DNA of 64,000 nt, taken from assembly GCA_018673955.1 (NCBI GenBank), contig JABHBJ010000005.1:1-64000 (forward strand), in the 5' to 3' direction. The notes below the pieces were generated by a model. That model was not told the origin of the DNA. It ran no database searches and saw only the letters and a list, made by a program, of their open reading frames with translations. The DNA comes from Chloroflexota bacterium. Its GTDB lineage: Bacteria > Chloroflexota > Dehalococcoidia > Lucifugimonadales > Lucifugimonadaceae. Position numbers and translations under genes: made by a program. This document shows, one piece after another, positions 1 to 9,423 of the stretch; position 1 is the stretch's first letter, and the number at the start of each line of letters is the position of its first letter.

Positions 1-1433
1 TAGAACAGAGTCTTGCCTTCAAGGATGTTCTGCTTTCGGAACGCCAATGCGAATATTGGCTCGATACCACTGGATGCGTTTGCGATCATCGAGATTGTTC
101 CAGTAGGTGCAACTGTTAGTCGGCAGGCGTTGCGGTAAGGCTTGTCGCCACGCTTCGCAGCTTCTGAATCATGCCACGCAGGGAACGCTCCGCGCTCTTC
201 AGCCATTGCCATCGACTCTTGGTCGGCATTGTCACGAATGAACGCCATCAGCTTGCGACCAAGCTCAACAGCTTCTTCGGTGTCATAAGGAATACCGAGT
301 TGAACAAGCATATCGGCGAATCCCATTAGGCCAAGACCGAGCTTGCGAGTCGACTGCGTCATCGTTTCGATCGCCTCGACTGCGTACTTGTTGGCGTCGA
401 TAACATTATCGAGCATGCGAGTTGCAGTTCGAACGGTTTCACCGAGTCGATCCCAATTTAGGTCGGTCATACCGGATTCGTCAGATTCTAGGAATTTCGC
501 AACGTCGATAGAACCGAGGTTACAAGATTCGTTCGGAAGAAGCGGCTGCTCGCCACATGGGTTGGTTGCAGTGATTCGTCCGAGGTGAAGAACTGGGCTG
601 TTCCGGTTTACTTCATCTAGGAAGATCATTCCTGGCTCACCGTTTCTCCACGCACCGTATACGATCTTGCTGAAGACCTCACGAGCGTTGAGTCGGTCGA
701 CTTCAACCATTCCACTATCGAGATCTGAGGGGTCTTGCAACGCACGCAATGCGAACGTTGTGTCGTCCTTTACAGCCTGCATGAACTCGTCGGATGCGCC
801 GACAGAGATGTTGAAGTTGTGGATTTCGCCTTCAACCTGCTTGCAGTCGATGAATTCGAGAATATCGGGGTGGTGAACATCCATCACCGCCATGTTCGCA
901 CCGTCTCGCTTGCCGCCCTGAGTTACCAGAGTCGAAACCGAAGAAAGGTGTCGTAGAACCTGAATAGGTCCACATGCCTTACCGTGGGTAGTTGCGATGC
1001 CTGCACCGGTAGGGCGTAGTTCTGAAAGTGCGAATCCGGTTCCTCCACCGAACTTTTGAACCATTGCAGCATCGTGAGCGGCGCCCATTATGCCTACCAT
1101 GCTGTCGGTGAGCGGAAGCACAAAACATGCTGAAAGAGTTCCTGCGCCTGTGCCAGCGTTCATCATCGTTGGCGAGTTAGGCAGGTATTCGAGACTTGCC
1201 ATCATCTGGAAGAAACTCTCTTCAATAGCAGCGACTTCGTCGGGAGTCTTTTCGTACTTGAACTCTGGCGCTGCGAGAGCCTTAGCGACACGGCGGAACA
1301 TCTCTTGCGGGTCTTCGATAATGTCCCCGGCATCGTTCTTTTGCAAATAGCGTTTATCCAGAACCACACGTGCGTTGTCTGATATCACGGCTGGTGTGAA
1401 ATCTTCTGTTGGGGTAGTGCTGTTCGTGCTCAT
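1..1433 (-). CDS. nrdJ: Adenosylcobalamin-dependent (class II) ribonucleoside-diphosphate reductase, N-terminal part; runs off the left edge
   Basis: Reverse-strand translation from ATG at 1433 (alternative in-frame ATG at 1457): MSTNSTTPTEDFTPAVISDNARVVLDKRYLQKNDAGDIIEDPQEMFRRVAKAL...EYLPNSPTMMNAGTGAGTLSACFVLPL..., open to the window edge; typical class II RNR; adjacent to nrdR. Confidence 0.9.
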   Translation of the reverse strand, partial: MSTNSTTPTEDFTPAVISDNARVVLDKRYLQKNDAGDIIEDPQEMFRRVAKALAAPEFKYEKTPDEVAAIEESFFQMMASLEYLPNSPTMMNAGTGAGTLSACFVLPLTDSMVGIMGAAHDAAMVQKFGGGTGFALSELRPTGAGIATTHGKACGPIQVLRHLSSVSTLVTQGGKRDGANMAVMDVHHPDILEFIDCKQVEGEIHNFNISVGASDEFMQAVKDDTTFALRALQDPSDLDSGMVEVDRLNAREVFSKIVYGAWRNGEPGMIFLDEVNRNSPVLHLGRITATNPCGEQPLLPNESCNLGSIDVAKFLESDESGMTDLNWDRLGETVRTATRMLDNVIDANKYAVEAIETMTQSTRKLGLGLMGFADMLVQLGIPYDTEEAVELGRKLMAFIRDNADQESMAMAEERGAFPAWHDSEAAKRGDKPYRNACRLTVAPTGTISMIANASSGIEPIFALAFRKQNILEGKTLF

Positions 1434-1537
1434 GTGTGTGTCCTGCGTTGTTGTCATCGATCTTCTTTTCGTGCGTTTTAGTGGTTTTGTATTAATCGCC
1501 AGCCCTGACAGTCTTGCTGTAACAGCTGCCGATGTAC

Positions 1538-1580
1538 CCGGAGTGTTAGATAGTGGGATTAGCTATGTCTTACACTCCGG
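1538..1580. repeat. Imperfect inverted repeat (CCGGAGTGTTAGATAG...CTATGTCTTACACTCCGG) between/overlapping the nrdR 3' end and the nrdJ leader
   Basis: Outer arms CCGGAGTGT/ACACTCCGG pair perfectly, with a further AGA/TCT and TAG/CTA inside; no T-tract. Confidence 0.6.
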
Positions 1581-2104
1581 CGGCGACCTCTTTGAGCCAG
1601 CCGGGGGACGTCATCGTCTATCAGCCGTAATTGGCTTTTTGACCCCGTACCTCCGGGTTCAGGATCGGTCAGTGCCTTTACCTCTTTAGTAAAGGAATCG
1701 ACGTCTTGGAAATCTCGATATACCGAGGCGAACCTGATGTAGGCCACTCGATCGAGAACTTTTAGACGCTCTACACACATTTCTCCAAGAACTCTCGTTT
1801 CTACTTCAGCTTTCGAGAGTTTGTGCAACTCGTTTTCTATATCGACAACCATCTTCGAAATGGCGCCGACCTCCAAGGGTCTTTTGGCACAAGCTGTCTG
1901 TAACGACCGTTCCAGCTTGTCGGGCGAGAACGCTTCACGGCGGCCATCCCGCTTCGCGATCATCAACGGCAATGAGTGCACACGTTCATAGGTGGTGAAC
2001 CGCAGTTCGCACCTTATGCACTCACGCCTACGTCGCACGCCATCGGGCGCTTCACGCGAGTCCATTACGCGTGATTCGTTGTTTCCGCAGAAGGGACACT
2101 GCAT
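1559..2104 (-). CDS. nrdR: Transcriptional repressor NrdR
   Basis: MQCPFCGNNESRVMDSREAPDGVRRRRECIRCELRFTTYERV: zinc ribbon plus ATP-cone; next to the ribonucleotide reductase gene. Confidence 0.95.
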   Translation of the reverse strand: MQCPFCGNNESRVMDSREAPDGVRRRRECIRCELRFTTYERVHSLPLMIAKRDGRREAFSPDKLERSLQTACAKRPLEVGAISKMVVDIENELHKLSKAEVETRVLGEMCVERLKVLDRVAYIRFASVYRDFQDVDSFTKEVKALTDPEPGGTGSKSQLRLIDDDVPRLAQRGRRRSVRHS

Positions 2105-2256
2105 TGCCTGAAACGTGCCTTGCTAAGTAGTTCCGAAGAGCCGCGATGGTCTAGTTCCGTATGGCTGAAATCTTGCGATGAAAAGCCAGTTGACGGAGCA
2201 GGGCGTAAAACGATTTGTTGAACATACCACTTTGCGGCTGCGGACACAGCCAAACC

Positions 2257-2301
2257 CCACATTTAGTGGTGTGTAATGCACCCTACCACTAGACATAGAG
2301 G
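2257..2301 (-). promoter_or_regulatory. Candidate pair of NrdR-box-like sites upstream of nrdR
   Basis: On the minus strand CCTCTATGTCTAGTGG (2286-2301) and ACACCACTAAATGTGG (2257-2272), each a partial match to the ACACWATATWTWGTGT-type NrdR box, 29 bp start to start. Confidence 0.3.
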
Positions 2302-2625
2302 TACTGTCAATCCTCGGTGTCAGCAGGATCTGGTCACTTCTACTGAAATATCGGTCGGCGCAACTGCCATAATTGATTCGATTCGATTGTGATATATCGC
2401 ACGAAGTAAGCGACGTTTTTCGTCGCTACCGTAGGGTTGCAGTTCAAGAAATCCATTTCCCTGTTTGTTGGGAATTGCGCAACATGTCACGTACGGACTC
2501 CACTAACAATGGCGACGTAACATCTGATGTGGACTCGAGATCGATCAATGATTTCTCAACAATGATCGGTAATCGCACATCCAGCGCGAGTAGCAAAATA
2601 GCAGTAGCAGGGCATGCATGACGGA

Positions 2626-3675
2626 ATGAAGAACGCTTGGGCAATTAGAATCGCCACCGATGAAGTATTAGAGACTTCTGTGCAGCTTGGTGTGGAAAAT
2701 ATTATTTTCTACGGCGGACCAGGCGTTGATTTGCTTCCGGCAAGCGACGTACCGCATGGCAAAGACCGGAACACATACGAACATTACGTGGCGTTGCGAG
2801 AGCGAGTCGAATCGTACGGACTCACCATTGCTGGCTGCGAAAACGGTTTCATTTCAAACCCTAGGTTCTACGATATTGCCTTTGGCGGCCCGAAGCGTGA
2901 TGAACTTATAGATCTAGTGGCTGCTGAAATTACCGATATGGGCCGAGCTGGAATCCCAATTCTTGCTTACAACTGGATGCCGAACTCGGTTTGGCGTTCG
3001 GGCGGAACCCGGATTCGCGGTGGTACCGACGTTACGGCATGGGATAACGCTGCTCGCGATCAAAGTTCGATAATGTATATCTCAGACGAAACTCAGGCGC
3101 TTCTCGCTGAATACGATTCTTCGGCAGAAAACATGTGGGAGTGTCTCGAATACTGGATCAAGACGATTACGCCTGTCGCTGAATCGGCTGGTATTCGACT
3201 TGGTATTCACCCTGATGATCCGCCTGTACCGGAGTTGGGCGGCGTAGCACGCCTACTTGGCAGCTTTGACGCTTGCAAGCGACTCACTTCGATTGTCGAT
3301 AGTCCACACAACGGAATCGAGTTCTGTCAGGGGACCTTCTCCGAGATGGAAGATGCTAGGAACGGTGGCATCTACGACATGATCAAGTACTTTGCCGAGC
3401 GCGACAAAGTGCTGTACGTCCACTTCCGAAACGTGTCTTCGACCTTGCCATCTTTCAATGAAGAGTTCATCAACACCGGCTATGTCGATATGAAACGGGC
3501 GATGGAAACCTACGCTGCGGCCGGATACGAAGGCGTGTTTATGGACGATCACTGCCCAGAGATCATTGGCGATACGGCGTTCCCAGGTAATTGGGGCGGC
3601 TACCGCTCACGGATCTTCGCTCAGGGTTACATTCAGGCAATGCTAGAAGCTGTCACCGGCAAGCGACCCGACTAA
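2626..3675 (+). CDS. Mannonate dehydratase / xylose-isomerase-like TIM barrel protein (UxuA-type)
   Basis: MKNAWAIRIATDEVLETSVQLGVENIIFYGGPGVD...LGIHPDDPPVPELGGVARLLGSFDACKRL...HFRNVSSTLPSFNEEFINTGYVDM resembles the UxuA family; ORF may start at 2614. Confidence 0.75.
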   Translation: MKNAWAIRIATDEVLETSVQLGVENIIFYGGPGVDLLPASDVPHGKDRNTYEHYVALRERVESYGLTIAGCENGFISNPRFYDIAFGGPKRDELIDLVAAEITDMGRAGIPILAYNWMPNSVWRSGGTRIRGGTDVTAWDNAARDQSSIMYISDETQALLAEYDSSAENMWECLEYWIKTITPVAESAGIRLGIHPDDPPVPELGGVARLLGSFDACKRLTSIVDSPHNGIEFCQGTFSEMEDARNGGIYDMIKYFAERDKVLYVHFRNVSSTLPSFNEEFINTGYVDMKRAMETYAAAGYEGVFMDDHCPEIIGDTAFPGNWGGYRSRIFAQGYIQAMLEAVTGKRPD

Positions 3676-3717
3676 GCGATTACCGCCCATCGAGATTCTT
3701 TAATGCCAGGTTGGTTT

Positions 3718-3942
3718 TCAGCGAGCGACCCGCTGCTTGTTGATTACAGCATTTTTCTTTAGGAACTTAATTAGTATCGCTTCGAATCGTTCCCTCAAAA
3801 ACTGATCTTCGATTCGAACGTACGACCCCGATTCGACTATCGGAGACTTGAACCGGAACTTGTCGTTGTGATTCCTGATTCGCTTATCGATCTCTCGATC
3901 TTGCCCCACGTACAGCGGTCGTTCGCTAATGTGGTACAGCAC
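3718..3942 (-). pseudogene. Short GIY-YIG-like fragment
   Basis: LYHISERPLYVGQDREIDKRIRNHNDKFRFKSPIVESGSYVRIEDQFLRERFEAILIKFL resembles the YVGQ..xxKRixxH core; GTG start only, with an in-frame stop a few codons upstream, so it looks truncated. Confidence 0.4.
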
Positions 3943-4235
3943 AATATGCCGGTAACTTTAGAGTACTCCGATCGATCGTGGGGATCTAATTCGACGGAGT
4001 CACCGATAGCCGTATGTTGGTGACAGGATTTACTGTTGGGCGATTTCACCAAATCACCAACTCACCAACTCTGCACCCCCTTCCCCGTTCAAGAACGGAG
4101 AGTCGCCCTTTCAGGTTTACTTGCTTCGTATTTAGTCTGTCTTCAACCTCTGTTATAACTTATGGAGCCTCCATGTTATTTCTAATGCGTTTGATGCATT
4201 TCGTGTTGAGTGTCTGTACCAATCTCAGATAGCAA

Positions 4236-4271
4236 AAGACCCCGAGAGAAGGCCGGTTCTCTCGGGGTCTT
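4236..4271. terminator. Bidirectional rho-independent terminator
   Basis: Perfect 15-bp stem AAGACCCCGAGAGAA-GGCCGG-TTCTCTCGGGGTCTT followed by TATTTT; flanked by A/T runs. Confidence 0.9.
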
Positions 4272-4348
4272 ATTTTGACTCGTACTTGATTGCCTTTTGA
4301 AAAGGCGGTCGAGCAGAGCTATTTGAAGAGTGGTTTCTTACAAAAGTT

Positions 4349-5461
4349 CTAGTCGCTTGCTGCCATCTCCCGAGTCGAGCGTCGGCGAGCCGAACGGTGA
4401 TGTCGTAGGAAAGGAGGAAGATCAAGCGCTTCTTCGTCGCCAAGCACATCGCTCAGAGCAGCTGTTACGGCCGCCTCTTTCTCTGCCGATGCCTCTGCTC
4501 CTGGGAAGCCAGTTGCGATGATGGTCATCTTCACTTCATTTTCCATCTTGGGGTCTGTGACCATACCGAAGATGATGTTGCAATCGGGGTCGACCATATT
4601 CGATACAACTTCCGATGCCTGTTGTACTTCCTGAAGAGTCAGATCGGTACCGCCAGTAACGTTGAAGATCATGCCACGTGCGCCAGCAATCGATACTTCC
4701 AACAGCGGACTGTCGATAGCAGCTTCAGCAGCCATGATTGCTCGGTCTTGGCCTGAACCCTGACCAATAGCCATCCATGCAGGACCAGCGTTCGACATGA
4801 TTGCTTTGACGTCGGCGAAGTCGAGGTTGATTTCACCCGGCATCAAGATCAATTCAGCGATCGACTGCACACCCTGACGAAGAACATCGTCGGCCATCCG
4901 GAATGCCATGTCCATTGAGAGATTTTCGGTCGACATTATCAAAAGTCGGTCGTTTGGAATAACGATAAGCGTATCGACTACTTCAGAAAGAGCCTTGATG
5001 CCTTCTTCAGCCTGTCGTCGTCGTCGTGCACCTTCAAAGTTGAACGGCTTGGTTACTACGCCAACTGTGAGTGCACCGAGCTCTTGAGCGATTTCAGCAA
5101 CAACTGGTGTACCACCTGTTCCCGTTCCACCACCCATGCCTGCTGCGATAAATACAAGGTCGGCACCTTCCAGTGCTCGCTTGATTTCATCTCGATCTTC
5201 TTCGTGACATTCTCGACCCTTTGAAGGATCTCCGCCTACGCCAAGTCCACGTGCTGTGCGGTCACCGACTCTAATACGAATCGGGACATCAGAGCGGGTA
5301 AGTGCCTGAGCGTCGGTGTTTACTGTGATGTACTCAACTTCAGGGATACGATCTCGGTACATGCGTGAGACGGCGTTTGATCCGCCGCCACCTACGCCAA
5401 CGACTTTAATTGTTGCTGATCCGATGTTTCCTTCGATTGGGGTTGTCGCCTGGTCGACCAT
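4349..5461 (-). CDS. ftsZ: Cell division protein FtsZ
   Basis: [47 protein letters not shown] tubulin signature; C-terminal DLPPFLR. Confidence 0.98.
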   Translation of the reverse strand: MVDQATTPIEGNIGSATIKVVGVGGGGSNAVSRMYRDRIPEVEYITVNTDAQALTRSDVPIRIRVGDRTARGLGVGGDPSKGRECHEEDRDEIKRALEGADLVFIAAGMGGGTGTGGTPVVAEIAQELGALTVGVVTKPFNFEGARRRRQAEEGIKALSEVVDTLIVIPNDRLLIMSTENLSMDMAFRMADDVLRQGVQSIAELILMPGEINLDFADVKAIMSNAGPAWMAIGQGSGQDRAIMAAEAAIDSPLLEVSIAGARGMIFNVTGGTDLTLQEVQQASEVVSNMVDPDCNIIFGMVTDPKMENEVKMTIIATGFPGAEASAEKEAAVTAALSDVLGDEEALDLPPFLRHHRSARRRSTREMAASD

Positions 5462-5486
5462 TTGTTTGTTCTCCTGGGGATTACTT

Positions 5487-5505
5487 GTTCACTTTTTGAG
5501 TGAAC
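5487..5505. repeat. Hairpin in the ftsZ leader (GTTCACT-TTTTG-AGTGAAC)
   Basis: Perfect 7-bp inverted repeat about 25 bp upstream of the ftsZ start. Confidence 0.6.
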
Positions 5506-5534
5506 TTCGCAACCGCGTACGTTGGGGTTTGGTG

Positions 5535-5554
5535 CGCCGCCCTTGTGAGCGGCG
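5535..5554. repeat. GC-rich hairpin in the ftsA-ftsZ intergenic region (CGCCGC...GCGGCG)
   Basis: 6-bp perfect GC-only arms; possible attenuator/terminator element between ftsA and ftsZ. Confidence 0.5.
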
Positions 5555-5601
5555 TTGTAAGTTTTGTTAGCGCCCGATGAGAGGATCTGTCCGCACGATT
5601 T

Positions 5602-6897
5602 CTATGTGCCAGCAGTTTCCTTATCTCGTTTTGGCAACCAGCCACGAATCATCGATAGTGCACCCGCCGTTTGCTTATTGGCTAAGGTTGCAGTTCCCGA
5701 ATTTTCAGATGTGTGAGATATCTTTCGTTCATCAACGTGGTTTTCGGCAGGAAGGTTGCGCATGCCCCAAAGAGCAATTCCCACAGCCGCTGAGTAGGCA
5801 GGGTCGTTAGTGCCTTCTGGCATTCCGTCGAGACCCCGAGGTGATGCGAGTCGAACTTTTCGCTGGAAGATGTACTTCGCGATGTTCAAAAAGCCGTCAA
5901 GTTTAGCTCCGCCACCAGTGAACACGATTCGATCGGTTGGGATGTCGGCGAGGTGCGGCTCTTCAAGCTTGAGCTGGATCATTCGGAACAGTTCAGATGT
6001 TCGTTCTTTCAGTACCTGCCCAATTTCACGCTTAGAAATGGTGAGCGGCTGGCTCATCGTTGTTGGATGAAGAGTGATTTCCTCTTTCATTCCAGCAAGT
6101 TCAGGAGCTGCCGTGCCGTGTTTGATCTTCAACCGCTCAGCTGATTCGAAGTCGATTGCAAATGCGATGCTGAGATCGTTTGAGAATTGGAATCCACCAA
6201 CAGGGATCACTGCCGTGTGAACGACCGATCCGTCGTGGTAGACAGCGATGTCGGAAGTTCCGCCACCAACGTCAACCAGTACTGCGCCTTCTTCGCGTTC
6301 ATCGGCAGTCAGTACTGCGTCGGCGCTCGCGAGTGGTTCGACCACCATAGAAGAAACCCGAACTCCGGCATCGAAAACGGCGTTGTGAAGTTTAGTGATT
6401 TTTGAAATCGAACCAGTAATAACATGGCTTTCTATATGAAGTTCTCCGGTGTGCATCCCAAGTGGGTTTCGTACACCGTGAAGACCATCGAGAGCGTAGC
6501 TACGTGGAATAACGTGAAGAAGTCGGCGATCGTCTGGAAGATCGATAGCCCCAGCAGCCTTCTTTGCTGCAGAAAGATCGAGGTCGGTCACAGGACGCAT
6601 GCCTTCAGATCGTGGAACATTTGCCCAGCGATTCTTCGACTCAATGTGACTGCCAGTTAGACCAGTGTAAACAGCATTCACTTCTACACCGGCATCGGCT
6701 GCCGCTGCTTCGACTGACTCTTTGATTGCGACGGTAACGGAGGCCGATTCTGCGACCATTCCTTTGCTCATGCCATCACATGGCACGATGCTAATTCCGC
6801 AAACTTCTACCCGGTGGTCGGCGCGTTTTCGAACGATTATCGTGCATACCTTGGTGGTACCGATATCTATAGCTACTCTGTAATTGCCTTGCGACAT
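5602..6897 (-). CDS. ftsA: Cell division protein FtsA
   Basis: MSQGNYRVAIDIGTTKVCTIIVRK...VLVDVGGGTSDIAVYHDGSVVHTAVIPVGG...VFTGGGAKLDG: actin-like ATPase; ORF extends to 6984, start chosen at the MSQGNY ATG. Confidence 0.95.
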   Translation of the reverse strand: MSQGNYRVAIDIGTTKVCTIIVRKRADHRVEVCGISIVPCDGMSKGMVAESASVTVAIKESVEAAAADAGVEVNAVYTGLTGSHIESKNRWANVPRSEGMRPVTDLDLSAAKKAAGAIDLPDDRRLLHVIPRSYALDGLHGVRNPLGMHTGELHIESHVITGSISKITKLHNAVFDAGVRVSSMVVEPLASADAVLTADEREEGAVLVDVGGGTSDIAVYHDGSVVHTAVIPVGGFQFSNDLSIAFAIDFESAERLKIKHGTAAPELAGMKEEITLHPTTMSQPLTISKREIGQVLKERTSELFRMIQLKLEEPHLADIPTDRIVFTGGGAKLDGFLNIAKYIFQRKVRLASPRGLDGMPEGTNDPAYSAAVGIALWGMRNLPAENHVDERKISHTSENSGTATLANKQTAGALSMIRGWLPKRDKETAGT

Positions 6898-7062
6898 GAT
6901 GGTCTCCTTATTGGGATGTTTGTTCGGGGCGAGGTTGGAGAGTTCGTTTCTAACGGATGGGTCATGTCGTATCTGGTGGTTCATCTATTGCTGCCGTACC
7001 TTGTGACATTCCCGAGCGTGCTCGTTTTTTGATGCCTTGTTTTCTGAAAATAAAGATGTCGT

Positions 7063-7998
7063 TCATATCCGCTCGGCCACCCGTAGCTTGGCACTGCGTG
7101 CACGTGGATTTGAGGCAGTCTCAGCATCGGTAGGAATTAAAGGTCGCCGGGTTATTACCTTCAATGTCGCCAGATGTTCACATCGGCAAACAGGAGTTCC
7201 GGGAGGGCATATGCAATCGGATGCTTGTTTGCGAATAAAATTCTTGACGATTCGATCTTCGAGAGAGTGATACGAAATAACTGTCATTCGACCACTCTGG
7301 CCGAGAAGTGAAACTGCCTGTTCGAGAGCTGTTTCCAAAGCCGAGAGCTCGTCATTCACGGCGATGCGAATAGCCTGGAACGTTTGGGTTGCAGGGTGGG
7401 TGCGCTTTCCACGACGTGGGTTCACCTTTTCGATGACTTCGGCAAGTTCGAGCGAGGTTAGGATCGGGCGACTTCGCACGATCGCACGGGCGATTCGTCG
7501 AGCAGCTCGGTCTTCTCCTAAGTGGAAAATAATGTCGGCGAGTTCTGATTCCGCGTAATGATTGACGATATCGGCGGCGGTAATCTGCTGATCGAAGCTA
7601 AATCGCATGTCGAGCGGGTCAGCTCGTCGGAAGCTGAAACCACGTGATTCACGGTCGAGCTGCAGCGACGACACACCTAGATCGAAAAGTACACCGTGTA
7701 CAGGAACGAATTCATATTGAAGTGCGGTAGCTCGGACATCTCGGAAGTTGACGTTTACAGCCCTGAATGATTCGCCATGCTCGGCAAGTCGTTCGGTCGC
7801 AACCGTTATCGCTTCGGCATCGGCATCAAGCCCAAGAACCTGCCCTCCAGGATCTGCAGCACGAAGGATTTCCTTCGAGTGTCCACCTTCACCGAGAGTT
7901 CCATCGATATAGCGCCCGCCAGGCTGGACGTTAAGTGCCTGCATGATTTCCGGCATCATTACCGGTTCGTGGTGAAGTTCTAAGCCCATGAGAATCAC
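7063..7998 (-). CDS. rsmH: 16S rRNA (cytosine(1402)-N(4))-methyltransferase RsmH (MraW)
   Basis: HEPVMMPEIMQALNVQPGGRYIDGTLGEGGHS...VLFDLGVSSLQLDRESRGFSFRRADPLDMR; overlaps the mraZ stop. Confidence 0.97.
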   Translation of the reverse strand: MILMGLELHHEPVMMPEIMQALNVQPGGRYIDGTLGEGGHSKEILRAADPGGQVLGLDADAEAITVATERLAEHGESFRAVNVNFRDVRATALQYEFVPVHGVLFDLGVSSLQLDRESRGFSFRRADPLDMRFSFDQQITAADIVNHYAESELADIIFHLGEDRAARRIARAIVRSRPILTSLELAEVIEKVNPRRGKRTHPATQTFQAIRIAVNDELSALETALEQAVSLLGQSGRMTVISYHSLEDRIVKNFIRKQASDCICPPGTPVCRCEHLATLKVITRRPLIPTDAETASNPRARSAKLRVAERI

Positions 7999-8483
7999 TC
8001 GTCCGTCTCCGCTTCGAACTGCCGAACCACGATCTGTGTTTGTTCAGCTCGAGGTTGTACAGCGGGAGCAGCTTCTGCAATATCGGTGGCTTCGGTGTCG
8101 AGCACTCGGCGCTCTTCCGCCCATGCTGCTGCCGACCAAATTTCGATAAACCTGCCGGTGCCGACAATTACTACGTCTTCACCCAAACCGGCATACTCAC
8201 GAAGCTGAACAGGGACTACCACTCGGCCACTGCGGTCGAGAGTTCCAGTGAACGCACTAGAGAATGTGAGCCGTGCCAGCTTGCGGGCACTTGCGGATGT
8301 CGCAGGCTGCTGAGAGATATCGGTGGCAGCTCGTTCCCACTCTTCGGGGGTGTAAACGACAACGCAATTGTCGTAAGCCCTTCCGAGGACGATGCCGTCG
8401 AGAAACGCCAATTTAAACCGAGCAGGAATAGCGACCCTGCCTTGAGGGTCGATTCGGTGCTCGTATTCGCCGGCGAAAATCAT
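7995..8483 (-). CDS. mraZ: Transcriptional regulator MraZ
   Basis: MIFAGEYEHRIDPQGRVAIPARFK...GTLDRSGRVVVPVQLREYAGL: two AbrB-like MraZ domains; first gene of the dcw-type cluster. Confidence 0.95.
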   Translation of the reverse strand: MIFAGEYEHRIDPQGRVAIPARFKLAFLDGIVLGRAYDNCVVVYTPEEWERAATDISQQPATSASARKLARLTFSSAFTGTLDRSGRVVVPVQLREYAGLGEDVVIVGTGRFIEIWSAAAWAEERRVLDTEATDIAEAAPAVQPRAEQTQIVVRQFEAETDE

Positions 8484-8526
8484 GCTGGTAAAAAAGTTTT
8501 CTTAGTGCAGGGCAGATGGGAGTCAA

Positions 8527-8571
8527 ACCAATTTCACCCCTTTTTGCCCCAATATGTCCCAGATTGTGCCA
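8527..8571 (-). promoter_or_regulatory. MraZ operator (10-bp-phased TGGGN boxes)
   Basis: Minus strand TGGCA-CAATC-TGGGA-CATAT-TGGGG-CAAAA-AGGGG-TGAAA-TTGGT, exact 10-bp spacing, 45-90 bp upstream of mraZ. Confidence 0.8.
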
Positions 8572-8751
8572 TACAGGCACTTTTTACGACAATACGTTAA
8601 GCGCGCAGTTTTTGCGAAAAAATGATGTGACGAACGTACTCTTTGGCGTGCTAGCATCCGATTTGACCCGCCAGTACGTTAGTACTCCTAGTTCAGAGTT
8701 GAATTCATTGGTACTTTCGTACTCTGGTCGCTAGTGGTCATCTAAAAAGAC

Positions 8752-9267
8752 GTGCGCCGAGACGGAGATATCGAAATAGTCACCTACGCAGTGCTAACAA
8801 GTAGCGACACTGGCTCCGCCGGGAAACGGGTCGATACCAGCGGCGACGCGATCATAGAGATTATGGATGGCGCAGGTCACGAAGTGGTAAATAGGGTCAT
8901 CCTGCCCGACGATATCGACCAGCTTTCGACCCAAATTAAAACCTGGTGTGACTCAGGAAAAGTCGATATTGTATTGACTACCGGAGGTACAGGATTGTCG
9001 TCGCGTGACGTGATGCCAGAAGTGACCCGTGCGTTGATCGATCTCGAAATTCCCGGCATGGCAGAAGCTATGCGGGCAGAATCACTAAAGGTCACGAAAA
9101 TGGCGATGATCTCCCGTGCTGTATCCGGAGTGCGAGGCACGACGCTAATCATTAACCTGCCGGGAAGCACCAGTGGAGTTCGCGACAATTTAGGCGTTGT
9201 GCTTCCCGTAATCGAACATGCCGTCGAAGTGCTTCAAGATCGTCAAGCAGGCGATCACCCGATTTAG
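8752..9267 (+). CDS. Molybdenum cofactor biosynthesis protein MogA/MoaB
   Basis: YAVLTSSDTGSAGKRVDTSGDAI...DIVLTTGGTGLSSRDVMPEVTRALI...GTTLIINLPGSTSGVRDNL. Confidence 0.9.
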   Translation: MRRDGDIEIVTYAVLTSSDTGSAGKRVDTSGDAIIEIMDGAGHEVVNRVILPDDIDQLSTQIKTWCDSGKVDIVLTTGGTGLSSRDVMPEVTRALIDLEIPGMAEAMRAESLKVTKMAMISRAVSGVRGTTLIINLPGSTSGVRDNLGVVLPVIEHAVEVLQDRQAGDHPI

Positions 9268-9423
9268 GCGTTGCCCTCGTACTGCAAAGCAGGGCTTACC
9301 GTTCGGCCATAGCAACCCCGAATCATCTTCATCCAACTCCGTCAGGCAATAGCTTTTCGCGTGCGCACACGTGCGTGCGCCGTTAGTCTTAGGTGATCTA
9401 CCAAGTAATCCCGACCAGTTTTC

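Noticed and set aside
343-1350. Plus-strand ORFs in the supplied track over nrdJ
   Set aside because: The opposite strand encodes a continuous, clearly recognisable class II ribonucleotide reductase; the plus-strand ORFs have no protein-like features.
2373-2644. Overlapping ORFs of 82 and 66 aa between nrdR and the mannonate dehydratase-like gene
   Set aside because: No family signal, no convincing RBS, conflicting strands.
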